From positions 1 through 22,485 of the forward strand of contig CAZNYT010000037.1 in NCBI GenBank assembly GCA_964577315.1: 22,485 nt of DNA. Direction: 5' to 3'. Both the position numbers and the translations under genes were made by a program. The first letter of the stretch is position 1; each line of letters opens with the position of its first letter. Origin of the DNA: Desulfonatronospira sp964577315. GTDB taxonomy: Bacteria > Desulfobacterota > Desulfovibrionia > Desulfovibrionales > Desulfonatronovibrionaceae. This document shows positions 7,755-15,593 of the stretch, piece by piece. Below the pieces are notes generated by a model. That model made no database searches. It saw only the letters and a program-made list of their open reading frames with translations, and was not told the origin of the DNA.

Positions 7755-10019
7755 CTAGATCTCGGTCCCCTCCCAGTACTTGCAGCCCTTGTCCGGACAG
7801 GCAACATGCTCCCCCCGGGTCTTGGTGCTCTTCTTGACCAGGACCTGGCCTCCGCACTCAGGGCACTCCCCTGGAACCGGGGGATTCCAAAGGGCATAGT
7901 CACATTGGGGATATTGGTTGCAGCCGTAGAAGACCTTGCCCTTGCGGGTCCCTTTTTCCACCAGCTCTCCCTGGCAGTCCTGAACGGGACAGGGGATTCC
8001 CGTGGAAAAGGGCTGGCTGTACTTGCACTGGGGGTAGTTGTCGCAGGCAATAAACCGGCTGCCAGTCCTGGCCTTCTTGACCACCAGATCTCCCTGGCAA
8101 TCGGGACAGGTTCCTACTTTTTCCCTTTGAGCTGGCTCACTTTCCACCGGAGTGAGCACCCCTTGCTCATCGCGGACGAAGTTGCTGGTCTTCTTGCATT
8201 CCGGATACCCGGAACAAGCCAAGAAAGCCCCGTTGCGGCCGAAACGGATGAGCATATTTCTGCCGCACCTATCGCACTGGATATCCGTTTCCTTTCCCCC
8301 TTTCACCGAGGCCATGGCTTCCTGGGCCTTTTCCAGGGCGGGATCAAACTCCTGGGTAAATGTGCGCAACACTTCCACCCAATCCTTTTCTCCCAGGGCG
8401 ATAGTATCCAGGTCCCTCTCCATTTGGGCAGTAAAGCCCACGTCCAATAAGCCCGGGAAGTGCTCCACCAAAAGATCGCACACCTCAGAGCCCAGCTCAG
8501 TGGGCCGAAAGTTCTTTTCCTCCAGGACCGCGTACTCTCGCTCCAAAAGAGTGGAAATGATGGCTGCATAGGTGGAGGGACGGCCTATACCAAGCTCTTC
8601 CAGCTTGCGCACCAGGGAGGCCTCGCTGTAGCGGCTGGGAGGCTGAGTGAACTTCTGTTCCTTGTTTAGCTCCCTCAGCTTCAGCTCCTGGCCTTGGCTG
8701 AGCTTGGGCAACAGGCTTTCCTCCTGGGAGCCACCCGGGGAATATATACGCATAAACCCGGGAAAGATCATCCTTTCCCCCTTGGAACGCAGCCAAGCCA
8801 CCGGGGAAGTATCCGCCGCCTTTATGGTGACCACGGTATCCCAGAATCTGGCCGGTGCCATTTGAGAAGCCATGAACCGCTCCCAGATCAGCTTGTACAG
8901 GACGTAGTCGTCCCGGGAGAGATAGGATTTTATCTCCTCCGGGGTTATGGATGGCTCCACTGGCCTTATGGCCTCGTGGGCATCCTGAGCTGAAGCCTTG
9001 GACTTGAAATGCCTGGTCTTTGAAGGATAATAATCCTTGCCCAGATTATCCAGGATCCATTTTTTGGCCTCCTCCTGGGCCTCCTTGGCCACACGGACCG
9101 AATCCGTGCGCATATAGGTAATTAGGGCCTTGATCCCCTGATCCCCGAGCTCTACACCCTCATACAAGCGCTGGGCCACGGTCATGGTTCTTTTGGAGGA
9201 AAAGCCCAGCCTGTTGCTGGCTTCCTGCTGAAGGGTAGAGGTGATAAACGGAGGCTTGGGTTCCCTTTTCCTTTCCTTCTCCTCCACGGAATGGACCACG
9301 AACGTGGACTTCCTTAGCCCGGTATCCAGTTCCAGGGCCTGCTCTTCCGAGGAAATGTTGGCCTTTTTATTGCCCAGCTTCCACAAAAAGGCCTCTAACT
9401 CGTCCTGCTGGGATCCTTCCCTGGGATGCAAAAAGGCCTTGAACACCCAGTATTCCTCCGGAACAAAAGCCTGGCGTTCCCTCTCCCGCTCCACGATCAG
9501 GCGCAGGGCCACGGATTGTACCCTGCCCGCGGACAAACCTCTTTTTACCTTGTTCCAAAGCAGCGGGGATATTTTATACCCCACCAAACGATCCAGTACC
9601 CGCCGGGCCTGTTGGGAATTGAACAGATTCTCGTTCAGTCCCCTAGGGTGTTTCAGAGCCTCCTGCACCGCCCGGGAGGTAATCTCGTTGAACTGGATCC
9701 TGTGGATCTCGGAATTCTTGTCCCTGATCTCCTGGGCTATGTGCCAGGCAATGGCTTCACCTTCCCGGTCCGGATCCGGGGCCAAAAAAACCTTCCTGGA
9801 TTTGGCTGCTTTTTGTTTTAGTTGATTGACCACCTTCTTTTTGCCCTGGATGATTTCATACTGGGGTTGGAAACCGTTCTCCTCGTCCACTCCCAGGGCG
9901 TTCTTGGGCAAATCCCGAATGTGGCCCACCGAGGACTCCACTGTATAGTCCTTGCCCAAAAACTTGCTGATGGTCCTGACCTTGGCCGGAGATTCGACAA
10001 TAATTAAATCCTTGCTCAT
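7755..10019 (-). CDS. topA: DNA topoisomerase I (type IA)
   Basis: This 754-residue enzyme relaxes negatively supercoiled DNA. The TOPRIM domain opens with MSKDLIIVESPAK, followed by VGHIRDLP (31-38) and the acidic DPDREGE motif (82-88). The catalytic tyrosine is Tyr302 in LITYMRTDS. The GRVQS and GRPSTYA motifs of the type IA core are intact. Four C-terminal four-cysteine zinc ribbons follow at about 582-608, 638-665, 677-706 and 719-746 (the last ending CPDKGC). The ATG at 10019 is chosen because family members start at this motif. The frame stays open to 10091, but the extra 24 residues are not conserved-looking. The ribosome binding site is weak. The 508-bp upstream region contains the inverted-repeat element at 10104-10515. 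Confidence 0.97.
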   Translation of the reverse strand: MSKDLIIVESPAKVRTISKFLGKDYTVESSVGHIRDLPKNALGVDEENGFQPQYEIIQGKKKVVNQLKQKAAKSRKVFLAPDPDREGEAIAWHIAQEIRDKNSEIHRIQFNEITSRAVQEALKHPRGLNENLFNSQQARRVLDRLVGYKISPLLWNKVKRGLSAGRVQSVALRLIVERERERQAFVPEEYWVFKAFLHPREGSQQDELEAFLWKLGNKKANISSEEQALELDTGLRKSTFVVHSVEEKERKREPKPPFITSTLQQEASNRLGFSSKRTMTVAQRLYEGVELGDQGIKALITYMRTDSVRVAKEAQEEAKKWILDNLGKDYYPSKTRHFKSKASAQDAHEAIRPVEPSITPEEIKSYLSRDDYVLYKLIWERFMASQMAPARFWDTVVTIKAADTSPVAWLRSKGERMIFPGFMRIYSPGGSQEESLLPKLSQGQELKLRELNKEQKFTQPPSRYSEASLVRKLEELGIGRPSTYAAIISTLLEREYAVLEEKNFRPTELGSEVCDLLVEHFPGLLDVGFTAQMERDLDTIALGEKDWVEVLRTFTQEFDPALEKAQEAMASVKGGKETDIQCDRCGRNMLIRFGRNGAFLACSGYPECKKTSNFVRDEQGVLTPVESEPAQREKVGTCPDCQGDLVVKKARTGSRFIACDNYPQCKYSQPFSTGIPCPVQDCQGELVEKGTRKGKVFYGCNQYPQCDYALWNPPVPGECPECGGQVLVKKSTKTRGEHVACPDKGCKYWEGTEI

Positions 10020-10364
10020 AGTGGAGATGCCTATAAGCATAGCCGAAGTCTTTGGCAAGGAAAAATTGCCTTTTGGATAAATTCTTGTCACAATATTTTT
10101 TTGTTAGTAACTACTCACCTTGTTTTACCCAAGCTATTCACCGGATCTTTTTGCGGGCATTTGCCGGGAGGCTCACCGGTTTTCTTGGCGAGGCTTATGG
10201 GGGAAGCCGGACCGCACCAAGAACTCGGAATAAGACTGAAGCAAAAGCCTCTATTTTGCATCTATCCCAAGAAGATGCGCCTGCAAAAAGTCGGATCATG
10301 AATTATTCAGCAATGAATCAAACTCATAACTCTTTGCTTTTACTGACTACTGACCCCTGACTCC

Positions 10365-10396
10365 TGTGACTGCAAAAACGACTTTTTGCAGTCACA
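10365..10396. repeat. Perfect 14-bp stem hairpin
   Basis: TGTGACTGCAAAAA (10365-10378) and TTTTTGCAGTCACA (10383-10396) are exact complements around a 4-nt loop CGAC. Nearby TGCAAAAAGTCG (about 10281-10292) is complementary to the loop-proximal part CGACTTTTTGCA (10379-10390), so an alternative pairing exists. There is no trailing T-run, so it is not a standard terminator. Confidence 0.8.
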
Positions 10397-10428
10397 TCCA
10401 AGAAGGTGCGCAGAGCCAAGAGTCCGGT

Positions 10429-10446
10429 GGGGGCAAGAATGCCCCC
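10429..10446. repeat. GC-rich 6-bp hairpin
   Basis: GGGGGC (10429-10434) pairs with GCCCCC (10441-10446) across AAGAAT. It lies just inside the right arm of the inverted-repeat element and has no T-tract after it. Confidence 0.6.
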
Positions 10447-10527
10447 GTAAGCCGAGACTAGAAAAGAGCGATCCGGGTACGCGGCACGCAAAAAGATTTG
10501 GTGAATAGTTACTAAGGGAGAAGATAA

Positions 10528-11526
10528 ATGAGAACCGACATCATTGGATATAGCGGCAGCGGGAAGACCGAGCTCTTCCGGGCCTTGACAGGTCCCTACG
10601 CCTCCGGGGAAAAAGCCATGGTCAAGGTGCCCGAGCCCCGTCTGGAACCTTTAATAACCCTGTTCAATCCAGGCAAGGTGGGTTATCCCGAAATAGAATT
10701 CCGGGACCTGCCCGGGGGTGGCTCCTGGTCCCTGGGCAACAAGGTATTAAGCGATATGCGCGGAGCGGATTGTCTTCTGGCTGTGCTGGACGCTTTTACC
10801 GGAACCCTGGATCCCGAGAGGCAACAAAACTCCCTGGAATCGGAGCTGATGGTCTCGGACATGGCGGTAATAGAAAAGAGGCTGGACAGGATCAGACAGG
10901 ATAAAAAAAAGGCCAAGCACCTTCATGATCCCCGAGAAGAGGAATTACTCCTTAGTGCCTGGGAAGCTTTGGAACAGGAAAAACCCTTGCGGGAATTCGA
11001 GTTTGCAGGGGAAGATATCCTTAAAGGATTTTCCTTTTTGTCCGCCAAACCCATCCTTTATGCCTGGAATCTGGACGAATCCAGAATCAGCGGGTTTGTG
11101 CCGCCTGTAGGGGAAACAAACCAGTCTCACATCGCTTTTTCCGCTAAACTGGAACGAGAAATGGCTGAGTTGGAAGACGAGCAGGAACTGCAAGAGTTCA
11201 TGGATGAGCTCGGGGTACCTGGTTCGGTTTTGGACCGGGTCATAGCTAGAACCTACGAACTCATGGGACTTATCACCTTTTTAACGGTAGGGGAAAAGGA
11301 AGTCCGGGCCTGGCCTCTGCGCCAGGGCCAAAGCGCCTGGGAAGCAGCCGGGATAGTGCACACGGACATTCAAAAGGGATTTATCCGGGCCGAGATCCTG
11401 GGCTGGAACGATTTCTTGCATTGCGGCAGTTTCAAAAAGGCCAGGGAAACCGGGGTATACCGGCTGGAAGGCAAGGACTACATCGTCCGGGACGGGGATA
11501 TCGTTACCTTCAGGTTCAACCTCTAA
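10528..11526 (+). CDS. Divergent YchF/OLA1-like GTPase with DUF933/TGS-type C-terminus
   Basis: This 332-residue protein has a P-loop GYSGSGKT (7-14), a KVPEPRLEPLITLFNPGK segment aligning by eye with the VPDPRL region of YchF, a Walker B/G3 DLPGGG, and ILYAWNLDES in place of the YchF nucleotide-specificity NxxE region. From about residue 250 it carries the YchF C-terminal domain (FLTVGEKEVRAWPLRQGQSAWEAAGIVHTD, then KGFIRAEIL, YRLEGKDYIVRDGDIVTFRFN). YchF proteins bind ribosomes and prefer ATP. This one is shorter than typical YchF (about 363 residues) and its P-loop differs (GLPNVGKS in YchF), so it is probably a paralogue with its own role. ATG at 10528 has GGGAG about 8 nt upstream. trmJ follows 20 bp after its stop, probably in the same transcript. 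Confidence 0.82.
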   Translation: MRTDIIGYSGSGKTELFRALTGPYASGEKAMVKVPEPRLEPLITLFNPGKVGYPEIEFRDLPGGGSWSLGNKVLSDMRGADCLLAVLDAFTGTLDPERQQNSLESELMVSDMAVIEKRLDRIRQDKKKAKHLHDPREEELLLSAWEALEQEKPLREFEFAGEDILKGFSFLSAKPILYAWNLDESRISGFVPPVGETNQSHIAFSAKLEREMAELEDEQELQEFMDELGVPGSVLDRVIARTYELMGLITFLTVGEKEVRAWPLRQGQSAWEAAGIVHTDIQKGFIRAEILGWNDFLHCGSFKKARETGVYRLEGKDYIVRDGDIVTFRFNL

Positions 11527-11546
11527 CCAGTATCACATCAATACTC

Positions 11547-12281
11547 ATGGACCATATATCAGTAATACTCTGCAGGCCCAAATATCCCGAGAATGTGGGA
11601 TCCGTGGCTCGGGCCTGCGTGAACATGGGTTGCTCCAGCCTAATTATTGCCGGCAGTCAGGGGCTGGACCTGCACCGGGCCGCCCCTCTGGCTACTCCCA
11701 AGGGAACGGAACTGCTAAACAAGGCCAAGTTTTACCCGGACCTCTGCGCTGCCTTACAAGAATTTCACCAGGCCTTTGCCACCTCAGCCCGGGTAGGGGG
11801 ATGGAGGAAAGGCACCCTGAAACCCTGGGACGCCGCTCTTGAAATCATGCATCCCAGGCGGGGATACAGCAACACCGCCCTGGTCTTCGGCCCTGAGGAT
11901 ACCGGATTGACCAACCAGGAAATCTCCCTATGCCCCAGGATCATTTCCATTCCCACCTCCAGCAACGCCTGGTCCCTGAACGTATCCCAGGCGGTCCTTC
12001 TAATCCTGTACGAATGTCTCAAGCAGGTTCCTCCCTCCCAAACCCGCTTCATCCATTCCCAGGATTCTCCACCTGCCACCCAGGAGGAAATACAGTGCCT
12101 GCACGACCACATCCGAGTAGCCCTGCTGGCCATAGATTTTCTAAAGCCGGACAATCCGGATTACTTCATGCTTCCCTTGAAAAGATTCCTGGCCAAAACT
12201 GAACTAAAGCAACACGAATTCAAGCTCCTCATGGGCATCTGCAGGCAGATCATGTGGATGGCAGGCAAGGAAAAGGAGTGA
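11547..12281 (+). CDS. trmJ: tRNA (cytidine/uridine-2'-O-)-methyltransferase TrmJ-like (SPOUT family)
   Basis: This 244-residue protein carries the SPOUT 2'-O-methyltransferase motifs NVGSVARA (16-23), LVFGPEDTGLTNQEI (motif 2) and IPTSSNAWSLNVSQAV (motif 3), which form the trefoil-knot SAM site. TrmJ methylates the ribose of position 32 in tRNAs. The C-terminal extension (about 165-244, including YFMLPLKRFLAKTEL) is the TrmJ-type tail. The ATG at 11547 aligns with the family start MDHISVILCRPKYPENVG. No clear ribosome binding site is visible, which fits coupling to the upstream gene. It stops 4 bp before the convergent HEAT-REC gene. Confidence 0.9.
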   Translation: MDHISVILCRPKYPENVGSVARACVNMGCSSLIIAGSQGLDLHRAAPLATPKGTELLNKAKFYPDLCAALQEFHQAFATSARVGGWRKGTLKPWDAALEIMHPRRGYSNTALVFGPEDTGLTNQEISLCPRIISIPTSSNAWSLNVSQAVLLILYECLKQVPPSQTRFIHSQDSPPATQEEIQCLHDHIRVALLAIDFLKPDNPDYFMLPLKRFLAKTELKQHEFKLLMGICRQIMWMAGKEKE

Positions 12282-12285
12282 AGGA

Positions 12286-13914
12286 TCACCTTTCTGCTCT
12301 CGCGCCCTCGGTTGCCTTTCTAAGACTGTCCGCGCTGAAGGGCTTGAAGGTTATCGCGCTCACCCCGGCCAGCCTAGCCTTTTCATTATCCTGGACCTCG
12401 TTCTGGGTGGTAACCATTATTACCGGCAATTCCTCTTCGGGATATATCTCCCGGATTCTGCTTATGAGTTCAACCCCGGTCATGGCAGGCATATTCAAGT
12501 CTGTAAACACGATTTCGGGCTTGTTGCTTGCTATCCATTCCAGGGCTTGCTGGGGGAACTCGAAAAGCACCGGATCGTATCCCAGCTCGTATAGAACGGA
12601 CTTGTAAATATTTAGAATCATCCGGGAATCGTCCACAGCCGCAGCCATAGGCCTGATCTTTTCAGCTGGTCTGTCCGGTTCCATTCTTTGGGCCAGATCC
12701 GGGTATCCGCCCTCATTTAACAACTGGTAAAAATATTTGCGGTCATCAGGAGGTGCGTTGCTGGACAGAAACCTTACAGCTAGTTCCTGGAACACCTCCT
12801 CTTCCAGAAGGGCCATGAACAGGTTTTTAGCCTGGGCCCGGATTATGGAGCGCACCGTTTTCAGGGCGTCGCTGTCGCGTTGGCGGACCATGTTCTTGAC
12901 CCCAGCCGTCAGGACCGGGTTCAAGTTCCTGTCTATGGCTGAAGCAGCCACCACGCAAATCTGTTCCTCCGGATCGGTCAGCCCCCGGGCCAAAATATAG
13001 GCCCCCTTGTCCAGAGGCAGATTCCCCAGCGCCTCGTATGCGGCAAACCGGACATTGGGATCACCCGGTTCCGTACCTAACAGCTTACGGATGGAAGCAA
13101 CTGAGCTTGGGTCTTTTATTTCCCCCAAAACATTCAGGGTATGGATCAAAAGGTCCGGGTCCTCGCGGAGAAGATTCTCGCACAACATGGGCACTGCCTT
13201 GGCTCCTACCCGTACCATCTTGGCCTTGGCAAAATTTCTAAGATGAGCGTAATGAGAGCTTAGGACCTGGTTCAACTTGCCCAGAGAAACCTGGTCCTGC
13301 ACCCGGGAGAATACATCCAGGATCAAAAGGTCCAGCTGGGTATCGCTGCCCATTTTTTCCGCCAGTCTCTGCATGGCTGTAGGAGATCCAATACGGCCCA
13401 GGCTGGTTACTGCTGCAAGCATCAAGGATCTGTGATTGGAGTAAAGATATTCGCTTATCGCGTTGACCGCTGTAGGATCCCCCAACTGCCCCATGGCCTT
13501 GATGATCTCTGTCAATATCTGTTCATCCATTTCCCGGGTCAAAGCATTCTGAAGGATTTCTGATGTTCCTGTCAGGCTAAGCTCTCCAGCGACACTCACA
13601 AACATTTCCCTGGGCGGGATTTTGTCCTCAATGGCCCGGAACAGGAAGCCGGGATCCTGCAAAGCCACTGCGATAATCGCTTCCTTGATCCTGGGTTGCT
13701 GCGCAGCCATTTCTGGGTTGTTCCGGACTAAATTGGACAGCACAGGTCCTACAAATTCCGGGTCCCCCTGCTCCAGGATCTGTAACAATCTGTTTTGCGT
13801 CTTGAGATCGATTTGATCCCAGTACTGCAAAACCAGGTTAGCCTTGATCAAGTCCTGATTGTTAATATTCTCCCGGAGTTCTGAAACCAAATGGTTGGGA
13901 TCAATGTTGGACAC
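12286..13914 (-). CDS. HEAT-repeat protein with C-terminal response-regulator receiver domain
   Basis: This 542-residue protein has an all-helical N-terminal part (about 1-410) of HEAT-like repeats, visible as recurring helix pairs such as LTEIIKAMGQLGDPTAVNAISEYL, LAAVTSLGRIGSPTAMQRLAEKM and LIHTLNVLGEIKDPSSVASIRKLL. A receiver domain occupies about 415-535: acidic pair VDDSR, phospho-acceptor Asp472 in VFTDLNMP, conserved Thr in VIMVTTQ, and Lys in TFKPF. There is no DNA-binding output domain, so the HEAT scaffold is probably the effector, controlled by phosphorylation. No histidine kinase is nearby. The start is GTG at 13914, two bases after the pnp stop, with a strong AGGAGG inside the end of pnp, so the two are translationally coupled. 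Confidence 0.9.
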   Translation of the reverse strand: MSNIDPNHLVSELRENINNQDLIKANLVLQYWDQIDLKTQNRLLQILEQGDPEFVGPVLSNLVRNNPEMAAQQPRIKEAIIAVALQDPGFLFRAIEDKIPPREMFVSVAGELSLTGTSEILQNALTREMDEQILTEIIKAMGQLGDPTAVNAISEYLYSNHRSLMLAAVTSLGRIGSPTAMQRLAEKMGSDTQLDLLILDVFSRVQDQVSLGKLNQVLSSHYAHLRNFAKAKMVRVGAKAVPMLCENLLREDPDLLIHTLNVLGEIKDPSSVASIRKLLGTEPGDPNVRFAAYEALGNLPLDKGAYILARGLTDPEEQICVVAASAIDRNLNPVLTAGVKNMVRQRDSDALKTVRSIIRAQAKNLFMALLEEEVFQELAVRFLSSNAPPDDRKYFYQLLNEGGYPDLAQRMEPDRPAEKIRPMAAAVDDSRMILNIYKSVLYELGYDPVLFEFPQQALEWIASNKPEIVFTDLNMPAMTGVELISRIREIYPEEELPVIMVTTQNEVQDNEKARLAGVSAITFKPFSADSLRKATEGARAER

Positions 13915-13916
13915 GG

Positions 13917-14762
13917 CTAATCCTCCTGCTTTAGGCTGTTAACCCGGGGCAGGGTATCTTTTAAAAGACGGATCAAGTTGCGGTTGATGCTTTCGGCCTG
14001 CCTCAGGATTTCCTCATGGGAGGTATCATCCATGCAATCTGGCAGGTTCTTGTTGGTCAAGCAGGAATAGCCCATTACTCGCATCCCCAGATGCTTGGCC
14101 GCAATAGCCTCCAGCGTTGTGGACATGCCTATGGCATCCGCACCCAAACGCCTGAACGCCCTGGTTTCTGCCGGTGTCTCCAGGGAGGGCCCCTTGATGC
14201 CCATATAAACCCCCCTCTCCAGGGGAATGCCTGTGGATAAGGCGCTTTCCCTAGCCAAAGCAATGAGCTCCGGATGATACAGCTTGCTCATATCCGGGAA
14301 TCTAGGGCCCCACTCCTCGATATTCTCACCTATCAGGGGATTTTCCCCGGTCATATTGATCTGATCCGTGGTAAGCATAATATTGCCCGCTTCAAAAAGG
14401 GGATTCAGGGCACCGGCAGCATTGGTCAAAATCGCGGTCCGAGCTCCCCAAAGTCCGATAACCCGCAGGTTGCGAACCACTTCCAGGGCTGAAAATCCTT
14501 CGTAAAGATGCACGCGTCCGCTAAGCACTGCTACTGAGATTCCTTGTGTCTGACACAAAAAAAGGCTGCCCGCATGACCCTCAACTGTAGACTGAGCAAA
14601 ATTGGGTATATTACCGTATTCAAACTTGGCCACTGGCCTCATCTCCTGGACTAGGTTCCCCAAACCGCTGCCCAGCACCAAAAGAATCTCCGGTTTATAA
14701 TCCGGGACCTCTTTTTGCAAAAAACTTAGAGCCTGCAAGACTTTATTTTTTTCGGAATTCAT
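13917..14762 (-). CDS. Purine-nucleoside phosphorylase (class I, trimeric type)
   Basis: This enzyme of about 281 residues cleaves purine nucleosides with phosphate to the base and (deoxy)ribose-1-phosphate, for salvage. Visible motifs are LVLGSGLG (phosphate loop), STVEGHAG, SGRVHLYEG, TNAAGALNP, the signature KGPSLETPAETRAFRRLGADAIGMSTTLEAI, and LTNKN near the purine-binding Asn. I chose the ATG at 14762, 11 nt after AGGATGAT. The ATG at 14774, which adds MIYT, lies directly on that ribosome binding site and has nothing suitable upstream. It heads a two-gene unit with the HEAT-REC gene and is divergent from motA across about 70 bp. Confidence 0.93.
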   Translation of the reverse strand: MNSEKNKVLQALSFLQKEVPDYKPEILLVLGSGLGNLVQEMRPVAKFEYGNIPNFAQSTVEGHAGSLFLCQTQGISVAVLSGRVHLYEGFSALEVVRNLRVIGLWGARTAILTNAAGALNPLFEAGNIMLTTDQINMTGENPLIGENIEEWGPRFPDMSKLYHPELIALARESALSTGIPLERGVYMGIKGPSLETPAETRAFRRLGADAIGMSTTLEAIAAKHLGMRVMGYSCLTNKNLPDCMDDTSHEEILRQAESINRNLIRLLKDTLPRVNSLKQED

Positions 14763-14768
14763 GGTATA

Positions 14769-14833
14769 GATCATCCTTTTCGTTAGGGATTTTTGTGTGG
14801 AAAATATTTGAGTACGGCACCTTAAGGATGATC
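14769..14833. promoter_or_regulatory. Inverted repeat placing mirror-image ribosome binding sites for pnp and motA
   Basis: GATCATCCTT (14769-14778) is the exact complement of AAGGATGATC (14824-14833). Each arm holds the AAGGA ribosome binding site of one divergent gene, pnp leftward and motA rightward. In between is the 45-bp promoter-bearing spacer, in which I cannot pick a confident promoter. The arms could be a protein-binding dyad, or simply similar translation starts. Confidence 0.5.
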
Positions 14834-14834
14834 A

Positions 14835-15593
14835 ATGGATTTTGCAACTTTTTTTGGGATCATTGTCGGATTTTCTTTAATAATGGGAGCCATATTTATT
14901 GGCGGTGCAGTGGACACCTTTGTGAATCTCCCGGGAATGATGATTGTCCTGGGCGGAACCATGGCCGCCACCAGTATCAATTTTCCGGTATCAGACATAA
15001 ACAAGGCCTTCAGGGCCGCTTTTTATATTTTCGCCGGCAAGAGAGTCACCCCTAATGACGTGGTAAACACCATGGTTCGTATTGCCGAAATTAGCCGCAG
15101 GGACGGTCTGATGGCTCTGGAGAACATAAAGACTGACAACAATATCCTTAAAAAGGCCTGCCAGCTCATCGCGGACAACACCGACCCGGACACGATTTCG
15201 CAGATCCTGCGCTTCGAGATAGCCTCCATGCGCAACAGGCACTCGGTCATCCAGGATGTTTTCCGCAGAATGGGCACCTATGCTCCCAGTTTCGGGATGA
15301 TCGGGACCCTGATCGGATTGGTCCAAATGCTCACCATGCTCGACGACCCAGCTTCCATTGGCCCGGCCATGGCTGTAGCCATCTTGACCACGTTTTACGG
15401 GGCCCTCTTGGGGACCCTGCTCTTTCTTCCCATTGCAGGCAAACTCAAGAGCAGGACCCAGCAGGAGACCCTGCACCTAGAGATCATATTCCAAGGGGCC
15501 CAATCCATACTGGAAAACAACAATCCCAGGGTGGTTTACGAAAAACTTGCCTCTTTTGTCCCCCCGGAGGAGCGAAAAAATGAGCGAAGATAG
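14835..15593 (+). CDS. motA: Flagellar motor stator protein MotA
   Basis: This 252-residue inner-membrane protein has four hydrophobic segments (about 5-25, 32-50, 150-168 and 178-202). The conserved TM3 and TM4 prolines are Pro151 (TYAPSFGMIGTLIGLVQML) and Pro199 (LLFLPIAGKLK), and the cytoplasmic loop has the expected arginine/glutamate region (SRRDGLMALE, 87-96). With MotB it forms the ion channel that drives flagellar rotation. It resembles the shorter PomA/MotP-type branch more than the longer enterobacterial MotA. The ATG follows AAGGA (14824-14828) by 6 nt. Its last 14 bp overlap motB. Confidence 0.93.
   Translation: MDFATFFGIIVGFSLIMGAIFIGGAVDTFVNLPGMMIVLGGTMAATSINFPVSDINKAFRAAFYIFAGKRVTPNDVVNTMVRIAEISRRDGLMALENIKTDNNILKKACQLIADNTDPDTISQILRFEIASMRNRHSVIQDVFRRMGTYAPSFGMIGTLIGLVQMLTMLDDPASIGPAMAVAILTTFYGALLGTLLFLPIAGKLKSRTQQETLHLEIIFQGAQSILENNNPRVVYEKLASFVPPEERKNERR

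Larger units (their letters stand above)
10104..10515. repeat. Imperfect long inverted-repeat element between topA and the YchF-like gene
   Basis: The outer arms TTAGTAACTACTCACC (10104-10119) and its near complement (10500-10515) match at 15 of 16 positions. A second block, CTATTCACC then ATCTTTTTGCG (about 10134-10155), pairs with 10485-10507 with only the two bases between these strings changed. A third, GGCTTATGGGGG (10192-10203), pairs with 10442-10453 with one change. Similarity of the two arms therefore persists, with one 21-bp insertion, over some 75-100 bp. The interior has no gene, a run of TGAC-containing low-complexity sequence (10341-10370) and two hairpins. It resembles a non-autonomous miniature element or a composite REP-type repeat; no transposase is nearby. 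It also forms the leader of the 10528 gene, whose GGGAG ribosome binding site directly follows the right end. Confidence 0.65.

Noticed and set aside
10052..10360. Coding frames of 66 and 102 residues in the topA upstream region
   Set aside because: They run through the inverted-repeat element, have no family features, and their composition does not resemble the real genes.
10365..10396. Strong hairpin as intrinsic terminator of topA or another gene
   Set aside because: topA is transcribed away from it, the stem is AT-rich inside and no T-run follows on either strand.
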